5,581 nt of DNA from an uncultured Alphaproteobacteria bacterium (GTDB taxonomy: Bacteria > Pseudomonadota > Alphaproteobacteria > RUG11792): assembly GCA_910588255.1 (NCBI GenBank), contig CAJUOM010000036.1:1-5581 (forward strand), in the 5' to 3' direction. Shown in pieces: positions 1 to 5,552 of the stretch. The notes under the pieces were generated by a model that had not been told where the DNA came from, made no database searches, and saw nothing but the letters and a program-made list of their open reading frames with translations. The translations under genes were made by a program, and so were the position numbers. Every line of letters starts with the position of its first letter. Within the stretch, counting starts at the first letter, position 1.

Positions 1-71
1 ATTAGAAAGATGGCCTCACGGAAAACTGTTGTTGACATTTCAGTGACACCTATAGCGCTTTCAGTAGGCAT
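1..71 (-). CDS. 5' end of a divergent gene of unknown function (partial)
   Basis: Reading leftward from an ATG at 71-69, an open frame runs off the window edge after 23 codons. It begins MPTESAIGV and has a second in-frame Met at 38-36. The stretch is about 42% GC, richer than the very AT-rich gap beside it, which fits coding sequence. A promoter-like pair (TTGGAA, 17 bases, TAGTAT) lies just upstream on the same strand. I do not recognise the protein. The rival reading is a rightward frame, open from base 1 to a TAA at 118-120, which would be the tail of an upstream gene; its last third is as AT-rich as the spacer, so I favour the leftward start. Confidence is low because only 23 residues are visible. 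Confidence 0.32.
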   Translation of the reverse strand, partial: MPTESAIGVTEMSTTVFREAIFL

Positions 72-83
72 AACCTATCAAAA

Positions 84-112
84 ATACTATCTTGTTACTA
101 ATGATTTTCCAA
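84..112 (-). promoter_or_regulatory. Candidate sigma70 promoter for the leftward partial gene
   Basis: On the minus strand TTGGAA (112-107) is followed after 17 bases by TAGTAT (89-84), four of six matches at each box. The start would fall near 77, only a few bases before the ATG at 71. It sits back to back with the rpsT promoter candidate, as expected in a divergent gap. The match is modest and AT-rich DNA gives such matches by chance. Confidence 0.28.
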
Positions 113-130
113 TCACTTAAACAAAAAAAG

Positions 131-159
131 TTGACCAAAATACTTATAAATGATAAATT
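131..159 (+). promoter_or_regulatory. Candidate promoter for the rpsT operon
   Basis: TTGACC (131-136, five of six matches) is followed after 17 bases by TAAATT (154-159), which is preceded by TGA and so has the TGn of an extended -10. Transcription would begin near 166, giving rpsT a leader of about 30 bases. A perfect TATAAT at 174-179 is a rival -10, but it has no good -35 box and would leave a leader of only about 10 bases. The rest of the 72-195 gap shows no hairpin or operator that I can support. Confidence 0.45.
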
Positions 160-195
160 ATATATTATTAGTTTATAATTTTTAGATAGTGAAAA

Positions 196-474
196 ATGGC
201 TTCTCATGAATCTGCCAAAAAAAGTATAAGAAAAACAGAAAGACAACATATTGTTAACCAAAACAGATTGAGCCGTATTAGGACATTTGTTAAAAAATTG
301 GAACAAGCGATAACGGATAATGTTTCGAAAGAAAATATCTTAACAGCTTTTTCAGAAATGCAAAAGGAAATAATGCGCGGAGTAAGCAAGAGAATTGTTC
401 ATAAAAATGCAGCAGCTAGAAAAATTTCCAGAATGAGTCATAAAGTAAAAGCTGTTCTTGGCGAAAATAATTAA
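196..474 (+). CDS. rpsT: 30S ribosomal protein S20
   Basis: The 92-residue product is a primary binder of the 5' domain of 16S rRNA and is needed for assembly and function of the small subunit. The sequence shows the usual S20 pattern: an N-terminal MASHESAKKSIRK segment (family form MANxxSAxKRxR), a central run of basic helices, and the C-terminal signature NAAARKISRMSHKVKAV, where the family has NxAARxKSRL. Length is normal (about 85-92). It is rich in Lys and Arg and has no Cys, as expected. The ATG at 196 is chosen because it gives the conserved N-terminus exactly; no clear Shine-Dalgarno precedes it. It is the first gene of a tight cluster with the reductase and uvrA. Lys and Glu codons are strongly A-ending: 10 AAA to 2 AAG, and 7 GAA to 0 GAG. 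Confidence 0.97.
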   Translation: MASHESAKKSIRKTERQHIVNQNRLSRIRTFVKKLEQAITDNVSKENILTAFSEMQKEIMRGVSKRIVHKNAAARKISRMSHKVKAVLGENN

Positions 475-477
475 TTG

Positions 478-1518
478 ATGAATTCTGATATTTGTAAAAA
501 GGAATCTGCGAAAGTTTGTTCTGTAGATCCTTTTAATACGGATGTTTCGATAATAGGAGCAGGAGTTGCGGGACTGTATGCTTCATATTGTTGTAGTCTG
601 GCAGGAATAGGTTCTGTTTTAATAGAAGCATTAATGTTTCCAGGTGGGCAATGTGCAGCAATATATCCAGAAAAGAAAGTTTATGGAACACCTGGATTTA
701 AAAATATAAAGGCAAAGGAATTCATAAATTATCTGTCTGAGCAAATTTCAGAATATGATAACAAGAAATTCTTTGGTTATAAAGTTGAAACAATAAAGAA
801 AGAGAATGAAATTTTTGTCATAAATGCAAGAAACGATTGTGATTGCTGCAATTTAAATATAAATTCGAAATACGTTATATTGGCAACTGGTATGGGGAAT
901 ATGAAACAAAGTATTCCGCCAACTATTTCAGGCTTGGATAATCTGCCAAAAAATTCTGATTTTGTACAGCATTATTGTATGAAAATGGATTTGTACAAAA
1001 ATAAAAGAGTGATAATAGCAGGCGGAGGAGATTCAGCGATAGATTTCGCAATAAATATTACCCCAATAGCAGAAAAAGTATTTTTAATACACAGACGTAA
1101 TCAATTCACATGTGAGCAATCGAAATTAAAAGACATTGAAAGACTGAAAAATTCAGGAAAATTAACACTTGTCTTGGAGCATAACATTGTTCAATTGAAA
1201 GAAGAAAATGAAAAAAGATTCGTAATAACAAAAGACAAAGAATCTAAAGAACGTGTTTTTAATACAGATTATATCGTTTTTTGTTATGGTTTTTTACCAA
1301 ATTGTCAAGGCTCAATATTTGGTTTAGAAAACTCTGAACTGAAGAAAGAAAATAATCTCATAAATGTAGATATAAATACAATGGAAACAAGTGTAAAGGG
1401 ATGTTATGCTGCTGGAGATAATGTGAGTTATATAAATAAGAAAAAAAATATAGTTCCATGTTTCTTTGAAGCTGACAGAGCTGTGCGGTCAATAAAGCAG
1501 GAATTATATAAGGAATAA
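478..1518 (+). CDS. Thioredoxin-reductase-like ferredoxin--NADP+ reductase
   Basis: The predicted FAD enzyme moves electrons between NADPH and ferredoxin (or flavodoxin) in the cytosol, in bacteria typically to supply reduced ferredoxin. From the ATG at 478 (346 residues), the FAD-binding GAGVAG is at 27-32, GGQC at 56-59 followed by the family's YPEK (63-66), the NADPH-binding GGGDS at 182-186, the HRR that contacts the NADPH 2'-phosphate at 205-207, and the FAD-binding GD at 313-314. The CxxC redox pair of true thioredoxin reductases is absent before the GGGDS motif, which favours the reductase type acting on ferredoxin. An in-frame TTG at 475 directly after the rpsT stop is a possible earlier start, but ATG is preferred; no strong Shine-Dalgarno is seen, so coupling to rpsT translation is likely. 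Oddities: the C-terminus ends about 14 residues short of relatives, and there are 14 cysteines, including CDCC at 121-124. Confidence 0.85.
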   Translation: MNSDICKKESAKVCSVDPFNTDVSIIGAGVAGLYASYCCSLAGIGSVLIEALMFPGGQCAAIYPEKKVYGTPGFKNIKAKEFINYLSEQISEYDNKKFFGYKVETIKKENEIFVINARNDCDCCNLNINSKYVILATGMGNMKQSIPPTISGLDNLPKNSDFVQHYCMKMDLYKNKRVIIAGGGDSAIDFAINITPIAEKVFLIHRRNQFTCEQSKLKDIERLKNSGKLTLVLEHNIVQLKEENEKRFVITKDKESKERVFNTDYIVFCYGFLPNCQGSIFGLENSELKKENNLINVDINTMETSVKGCYAAGDNVSYINKKKNIVPCFFEADRAVRSIKQELYKE

Positions 1519-1522
1519 TATT
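1510..1522 (+). promoter_or_regulatory. Ribosome binding site of uvrA inside the reductase gene end
   Basis: AAGGA at 1510-1514 lies 8 bases before the uvrA ATG at 1523 and overlaps the last codons of the reductase gene, whose stop is at 1516-1518. It is the clearest Shine-Dalgarno in the window. It supports the ATG at 1523 as the start and translational coupling of the two genes. Confidence 0.6.
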
Positions 1523-4102
1523 ATGCAACAATATATAAAAGTACGTGGAGCAAGAGAGCATAACTTAAAAAATATAGATATAGATATTCCTAAAAATAAA
1601 CTTGTTGTTGTCACAGGTCTTAGCGGCTCTGGAAAATCTACACTAGCTTTTGATACTTTATATGCTGAAGGACAACGGCGTTATGTTGAAAGCTTATCCG
1701 CATATGCTCGTCAGTTTTTGAATTTAATGCCAAAACCAGATGTGGATAAGATAGAAGGATTAAGTCCAGCAATATCAATTGAGCAAAAAAGTATATCAAA
1801 GAATCCAAGATCAACTGTTGGAACAATAACAGAAATTTATGATTATTTAAGATTACTTTATGCAAGAATTGGAATTCCATATTCACCAACAACTGGACTT
1901 CCAATACAAGCTCAAAGTGTTTCTCAAATAGTTGACTCCATAGCAGATTGCCCACCAGGGAAAAAATATTATTTATTATCCCCAATTGCTCGTGAGAAAA
2001 AAGGAGAATTTAAAACAGAGTTTGCTATTTTACAAAGGGCGGGATTTGAAAGAGTATTTGTTGATGAAAATTTATATTTCATAGATGAAGTTCCAGTCTT
2101 GGCAAAAACCATAAAACACACAATATCAGTTGTTGTTGACAGAATAGCTATACCAACTACAACAGAAGAAATTGATGAATTAAAACAAAGATTAGCAAAT
2201 TCTGTGAGTGTTGCTTTAAAACAATCTAATGGCCTTCTTATTTTAAAAGATTTTGAAACGAATGAAGAACGTATATTTTCAGAAAATTTTGCATGCCCAG
2301 TTTCTGGTTTTTGTATTGAGAAAATAGAACCTAGACTATTTTCTTTTAATAGCCCCAAAGGTGCTTGTAGAGCTTGTGGAGGACTTGGTTTCAAAGGAGG
2401 ATTAGTTAATACTTATGGTTATTTCGGGAAGAAACTTCAATCTGAGGAGTATGATACAGAAGAATCTTTTTCTATAGAACGAGAAGTTTGCTCTGTTTGT
2501 AATGGTTCGAGATTATCAAAAGAAGCGCTATGTGTAAAAATTGATGGAAAAAATATTGCTGAAATAGCTGCTATGTCAATAACCTCTTCTAGAGATTGGG
2601 CTTTAAATTTATGGGAAAAATTATCCGAAAAAGAAAGATCAATCGCAGAAAAAATATTAAAAGAAATCCAAAATAGATTGCAATTTTTAATCAATGTTGG
2701 CTTGGAATATTTGACGTTATCACGTGCTTCAGAAACTCTTTCCGGAGGAGAAAGCCAAAGAATAAGACTAGCTTCTCAAATCGGATCAGGATTAACGGGA
2801 GTTATGTATGTCTTGGATGAACCTTCTATAGGTCTTCATCAAAGAGATAACGACAAGCTCATTGGAACATTAAAAGAGCTCAGAGATTATGATAATTCTG
2901 TTATTGTTGTGGAACATGATGAAGATACAATGTATGCTTCTGATTGGATAATAGATATAGGTCCAAAAGCAGGTGTTCATGGAGGAGAAATATGTGCAGA
3001 AGGAACAGTTGAGGAAATTAAGAAAAATCCAAATAGTTTAACAGGACAATATTTATCAGGAATAAAATCTATTGAAGTCCCAAAGCGTAGACGACGCGTT
3101 AATATGAAAAATGCAATAGAAGTCGTGAACGCATATGATAATAACTTAAAGCACTTGAACGTTAAATTTCCTTTAGGGGCATTTGTTTGTGTCACAGGAG
3201 TTTCAGGATCTGGGAAATCAACATTAGTTATAGATACTCTTTTTAAGGGAATTTATAACAAACTTAATCGCGGATCGATAAATGTGAAAAAGCTTGATGA
3301 TTTAAGGAATATAAACCTTATTGATAAAGTGATAGATATAAGCCAAGCACCAATAGGAAGAACCCCCAGATCAAATCCTGTAACTTATGTTGGATGTTTT
3401 ACAGATATAAGAAATCTTTATGCAGAATTACCTGAATCAAGAGCAAGAGGCTATACCAATAGCAGATTTTCATTTAACGTCAAAGGTGGAAGGTGCGAAA
3501 CTTGCAAAGGAGATGGCGTAATAAAAGTTGAAATGCATTTTCTCCCTGATGTTTATGTCAATTGTGATCAATGTCATGGAAGGAGATTTAATAGAGAAAC
3601 TCAGGAAATAAAATTTAAAGGCAAAAGTATTTCGGATATATTGGACATGACAATTGAAGAAAGTGCACAATTATTTAAACATTATCCGAATATTTATCAA
3701 AAATTGAATTGTTTATGCAGAGTTGGTTTGGGATATTTGACATTGGGGCATAAAGCTACTACTTTGTCTGGAGGAGAAGCTCAAAGAGTGAAGTTAGCAA
3801 AAGAACTTTCTAGAAAATCAACAGGGAATACCCTTTATATTCTAGATGAACCAACAACTGGTTTGCATATGGACGATGTGAAAAAGCTTTTAGAAATCCT
3901 TCATATATTAGTTGAAGCAGGAAATTCTGTTATTGTTATAGAACACAATATGGATGTGATAAAAACCGCTGATTGGATTATTGATATTGGAAAAGAAGGT
4001 GGAGAAAACGGCGGCAATATTGTGTTTGAAGGAACTCCTGAAGATATAGTTAATTGTGAAAACAGCTATACTGGTAAATATTTAAAGAAGTATTTAAAAT
4101 AA
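1523..4102 (+). CDS. uvrA: UvrABC excinuclease subunit A, insertion domain missing
   Basis: UvrA is the damage-sensing ATPase of nucleotide excision repair; as a dimer it loads UvrB onto damaged DNA. Domains in order: Walker A at 32-40 (GLSGSGKST), UvrB-binding region about 125-255, first zinc motif C258-x2-S261 ... C282-x2-C285, CxxC at 323-326, ABC signature LSGGESQ at 406-412, Walker B at 427-434 (LDEP) with switch His465. The second half has Walker A 559-567, a complete zinc finger (C658, C661, C681, C684; spacing 2-19-2), signature LSGGEAQ from 748, Walker B D775-E776 and His808. The first zinc motif has Ser for its second Cys, a form I recall as common in alphaproteobacteria. At 859 residues it is about 80-90 shorter than usual. 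Only 33 residues separate GLG (289) from CSVC (323), where E. coli has nearly 130, so the insertion domain is essentially absent. Both ATPase sites look functional and the frame is unbroken, so this looks like a working short form. It is last in the rpsT cluster. Confidence 0.97.
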   Translation: MQQYIKVRGAREHNLKNIDIDIPKNKLVVVTGLSGSGKSTLAFDTLYAEGQRRYVESLSAYARQFLNLMPKPDVDKIEGLSPAISIEQKSISKNPRSTVGTITEIYDYLRLLYARIGIPYSPTTGLPIQAQSVSQIVDSIADCPPGKKYYLLSPIAREKKGEFKTEFAILQRAGFERVFVDENLYFIDEVPVLAKTIKHTISVVVDRIAIPTTTEEIDELKQRLANSVSVALKQSNGLLILKDFETNEERIFSENFACPVSGFCIEKIEPRLFSFNSPKGACRACGGLGFKGGLVNTYGYFGKKLQSEEYDTEESFSIEREVCSVCNGSRLSKEALCVKIDGKNIAEIAAMSITSSRDWALNLWEKLSEKERSIAEKILKEIQNRLQFLINVGLEYLTLSRASETLSGGESQRIRLASQIGSGLTGVMYVLDEPSIGLHQRDNDKLIGTLKELRDYDNSVIVVEHDEDTMYASDWIIDIGPKAGVHGGEICAEGTVEEIKKNPNSLTGQYLSGIKSIEVPKRRRRVNMKNAIEVVNAYDNNLKHLNVKFPLGAFVCVTGVSGSGKSTLVIDTLFKGIYNKLNRGSINVKKLDDLRNINLIDKVIDISQAPIGRTPRSNPVTYVGCFTDIRNLYAELPESRARGYTNSRFSFNVKGGRCETCKGDGVIKVEMHFLPDVYVNCDQCHGRRFNRETQEIKFKGKSISDILDMTIEESAQLFKHYPNIYQKLNCLCRVGLGYLTLGHKATTLSGGEAQRVKLAKELSRKSTGNTLYILDEPTTGLHMDDVKKLLEILHILVEAGNSVIVIEHNMDVIKTADWIIDIGKEGGENGGNIVFEGTPEDIVNCENSYTGKYLKKYLK

Positions 4103-4132
4103 ATTTCTTGTTAACGAAATATTAACTGTATT

Positions 4133-4162
4133 TTGATATTCTGTAATAAAGAATCTTAATAT
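4133..4162 (+). promoter_or_regulatory. Weak candidate promoter for the ankyrin gene
   Basis: TTGATA (4133-4138, five of six matches) is followed after 18 bases by TAATAT (4157-4162, four of six). The start would be at or just before the ATG at 4172, so the message would be nearly leaderless. TTAACT (4122-4127) with TAATAA (4144-4149) after 16 bases is an alternative. The 69-base gap has no GC-rich terminator after uvrA, so read-through from uvrA is also possible. Confidence 0.25.
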
Positions 4163-4171
4163 TATATTGAT

Positions 4172-4993
4172 ATGAAACTTTATATAATTCTATTGACAAT
4201 TTCGTTTTTTCAACTTAATTTAGGATTTTCCACAGAAGATAATGCTTCAGAATATTATTCCGAATTGGAAAGATTTAACAGGGGGTTTTTTACACAGGTT
4301 CTTTCAGATCCTTTCGGTTTACAATCTGAATTTAAAACCTCTGATAAATTGGACTCCATAAGGGATTTTAAGAATATATTAAAAAATTTTCCTAATGAAC
4401 CTGGAATAAATGAATTTGATGCTTCTGGAATGGCTCCTTTGCATTACCTTGCAATAACAAGAATAGAATCCAATGAAGATTATGATTCGATAAAAGAAAT
4501 GTGTAATATTCTTATATCTATAGGCGCTGATATAAATTTACCTAACAAATTTGGTGTTTCTCCCTTATCACTTGCTGTGAATTATGGTAATTATTCTATA
4601 GTAGACGCTTTTTTAACTACCGGAAAATTAAGGAAGGATTTCAGAGTTTTCGATATAATATTTTCGGATATATTGGATTCAGAATGGCAAATATACAGAA
4701 CTAACTTTTTATATGGTAGAATTCAAATATGCAATTCATTACAAAAAGCATGGCTAAAAAATATTATCTCTTCTGATCTAGAAATTATTCAGATAAAATT
4801 TAATGAAGTAACAACTCAATTATATGAGAGTATAGAAAGCGGATATATAACATTGGAAAATAATCAAATTATAAAGGATAGCTTAATCAAAATTCAAAAC
4901 ATATTCAAAAGGTCAATTGATAATTTAAGAACGTCAAAAAATTCATTTGCAATCTGGCATAGTTTACAAAACTTTGATATCAATTATTCTTAA
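4172..4993 (+). CDS. Secreted ankyrin-repeat protein, function unknown
   Basis: The 273-residue protein begins with a short positive N-terminus (MK) and a hydrophobic stretch to about residue 19. A likely signal-peptidase site follows LGFS near residue 20, so export to the periplasm or beyond is predicted. After an acidic linker come two ankyrin-like repeats. The first, about 83-122, has DASGMAPLHYLA and ends in GADIN (118-122), with extra residues between its helices. The second, about 125-156, has NKFGVSPLSLAV. The helix at about 57-75 may be a degenerate earlier repeat. Residues about 160-273 look mainly helical and match nothing I recognise. Ankyrin repeats bind proteins, and in intracellular bacteria such proteins are often sent into host cells; an effector role here is inference only. 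No Shine-Dalgarno is visible, and the ATG is chosen because it starts the signal peptide directly. Base composition matches the neighbours, so there is no sign of recent transfer. Confidence 0.72.
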   Translation: MKLYIILLTISFFQLNLGFSTEDNASEYYSELERFNRGFFTQVLSDPFGLQSEFKTSDKLDSIRDFKNILKNFPNEPGINEFDASGMAPLHYLAITRIESNEDYDSIKEMCNILISIGADINLPNKFGVSPLSLAVNYGNYSIVDAFLTTGKLRKDFRVFDIIFSDILDSEWQIYRTNFLYGRIQICNSLQKAWLKNIISSDLEIIQIKFNEVTTQLYESIESGYITLENNQIIKDSLIKIQNIFKRSIDNLRTSKNSFAIWHSLQNFDINYS

Positions 4994-5083
4994 TTTTTTT
5001 GGAATGTTTTATTGAGATTTCAAAAGAGATCTCCGTTTGTAATTATGTTTATTATATATTTTGAATATGATCTAAGATCTACC

Positions 5084-5112
5084 TTGACGTTATATTTATC
5101 AATTCCTCTAAT
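5084..5112 (+). promoter_or_regulatory. Upstream candidate promoter of the tRNA pair
   Basis: TTGACG (5084-5089, five of six matches) is followed after 17 bases by TCTAAT (5107-5112, five of six, but missing the highly conserved second A). Transcription would start near 5119, about 43 bases before tRNA-Glu. It lies 10 bases before a second, better placed candidate. The rest of the 4994-5161 gap is AT-rich. It holds a T7 run right after the ankyrin gene stop (4994-5000) with no adjoining stem, and a small GAGATCTC palindrome at 5026-5033. Confidence 0.35.
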
Positions 5113-5121
5113 AGATTACTG

Positions 5122-5150
5122 TTGAAAATAAAAAATAAAATTGATAAAAT
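5122..5150 (+). promoter_or_regulatory. Main candidate promoter of the tRNA-Glu/tRNA-Lys unit
   Basis: TTGAAA (5122-5127) and TAAAAT (5145-5150), each matching five of six consensus bases, are separated by exactly 17 bases. The expected start near 5157 is a few bases before the mature tRNA-Glu 5' end at 5162, a common arrangement for tRNA genes. This is the best sigma70-type match in the window. Confidence 0.55.
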
Positions 5151-5161
5151 AAATATGGATT

Positions 5162-5237
5162 GTCTCCTTCGTCTAGTGGTCCAGGACGTCGCCCTCTCAC
5201 GGCGGCAACACGGGTTCGACCCCCGTAGGAGACGCCA
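5162..5237 (+). tRNA. tRNA-Glu (anticodon CTC)
   Basis: The 76-base gene folds as a full cloverleaf. The acceptor stem GTCTCCT (5162-5168) pairs perfectly with AGGAGAC (5227-5233); G is the discriminator and CCA (5235-5237) is encoded. The anticodon stem TCGCC/GGCGG (one U-G pair) holds loop CTCTCAC with anticodon CTC at 5196-5198. The T stem ACGGG/CCCGT encloses TTCGACC. The overall sequence is the standard bacterial tRNA-Glu form, but the wobble base is C rather than the usual T, so it should read GAG only. It is first of a pair, with tRNA-Lys 10 bases downstream. Confidence 0.97.
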
Positions 5238-5247
5238 GTTTTATTTC

Positions 5248-5323
5248 GGGCGCCTAGCTCAGTTGGTAGAGCAACTGACTCTTAATCAGTGGGTCATAGG
5301 TTCGAATCCTATGGCGCCCACCA
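5248..5323 (+). tRNA. tRNA-Lys (anticodon CTT)
   Basis: The 76-base gene has a perfect acceptor stem GGGCGCC (5248-5254) with GGCGCCC (5313-5319), discriminator A and encoded CCA (5321-5323). The anticodon stem ACTGA/TCAGT holds loop CTCTTAA with anticodon CTT at 5281-5283. The T stem ATAGG/CCTAT encloses TTCGAAT. It should read AAG only, the minor lysine codon in this window. The 10-base spacer from tRNA-Glu has no room for a promoter, so the two are processed from one transcript. Confidence 0.97.
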
Positions 5324-5346
5324 TTGAGATCTATGTTTTTCGGCTC

Positions 5347-5387
5347 TTATTTAGTAAATTCTAAATAAAATAGAGAGAGAATTTAGA
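5347..5387. repeat. Overlapping AT-rich inverted repeats between convergent tRNA genes
   Basis: TTATTTAG (5347-5354) and CTAAATAA (5361-5368) form a perfect 8-base stem with a 6-base loop. TAAATTCT (5355-5362) and AGAATTTA (5378-5385) form a second perfect 8-base stem that overlaps the first, so the two hairpins exclude each other. Neither is GC-rich or followed by a T run, so this is not a standard terminator, though its place between convergent tRNA genes would suit one. The rest of 5324-5458 shows nothing else I can support. Confidence 0.3.
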
Positions 5388-5458
5388 TACTCCGTAATCA
5401 ATCGCCTTGGATAAAATAACCTCTCCTAAATTTTAAAATATTAATGGCATAATTTATA

Positions 5459-5552
5459 TGGCGGAGAGAGGGGGATTCGAACCCCCGATACGAATTTATG
5501 TCCATATGACGGTTTAGCAAACCGTTGCCTTCAGCCACTCGGCCATCTCTCC
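5459..5552 (-). tRNA. tRNA-Ser (anticodon GCT)
   Basis: Read leftward, this 94-base gene has a perfect acceptor stem GGAGAGA/TCTCTCC (5552-5546 with 5469-5463), discriminator G and encoded CCA (5461-5459). The anticodon stem ACGGT/ACCGT holds loop TTGCTAA with anticodon GCT (plus-strand 5516-5518), which reads AGC and AGU. The long variable arm typical of class II tRNAs has a 5-base stem (ATATG with CGTAT, one G-U pair). The T stem is GGGGG/CCCCC around TTCGAAT. It faces the tRNA-Glu/tRNA-Lys pair. Only 29 bases remain upstream in the window, too few to place a full promoter. Confidence 0.97.

Noticed and set aside
475..477. TTG start for the reductase gene
   Set aside because: It adds one residue directly before an ATG with no better ribosome site; the ATG at 478 is simpler, though TTG cannot be excluded.
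475..1518. Reading the reductase as thioredoxin reductase (TrxB)
   Set aside because: The redox-active CxxC before the GGGDS motif is missing, while the YPEK and HYxxK segments match the ferredoxin-NADP reductase branch.
1638..1985. Leftward open frame of 115 codons, and a neighbour at 1969-2394
   Set aside because: Both lie antisense inside uvrA, whose protein match is unambiguous across these positions; they show no family motif.
4103..4120. ATTTC ... GAAAT inverted repeat after uvrA as a terminator
   Set aside because: The stem is 5 AT-rich pairs with an 8-base loop and no T run follows, too weak to call.
4974..5000. TTGATATCAA palindrome plus T7 run at the end of the ankyrin gene as a terminator
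   Set aside because: The palindrome has no loop and lies 10 bases before the T run, inside the coding end, so no proper terminator hairpin forms.
5014..5033. GAGAT/ATCTC inverted repeat between the ankyrin gene and the tRNAs
   Set aside because: Five pairs with a 10-base loop and no T tract is within chance for this composition.
5122..5364. Rightward 80-codon open frame
   Set aside because: It runs straight through both tRNA genes and their promoter, and its translation is that of tRNA sequence.
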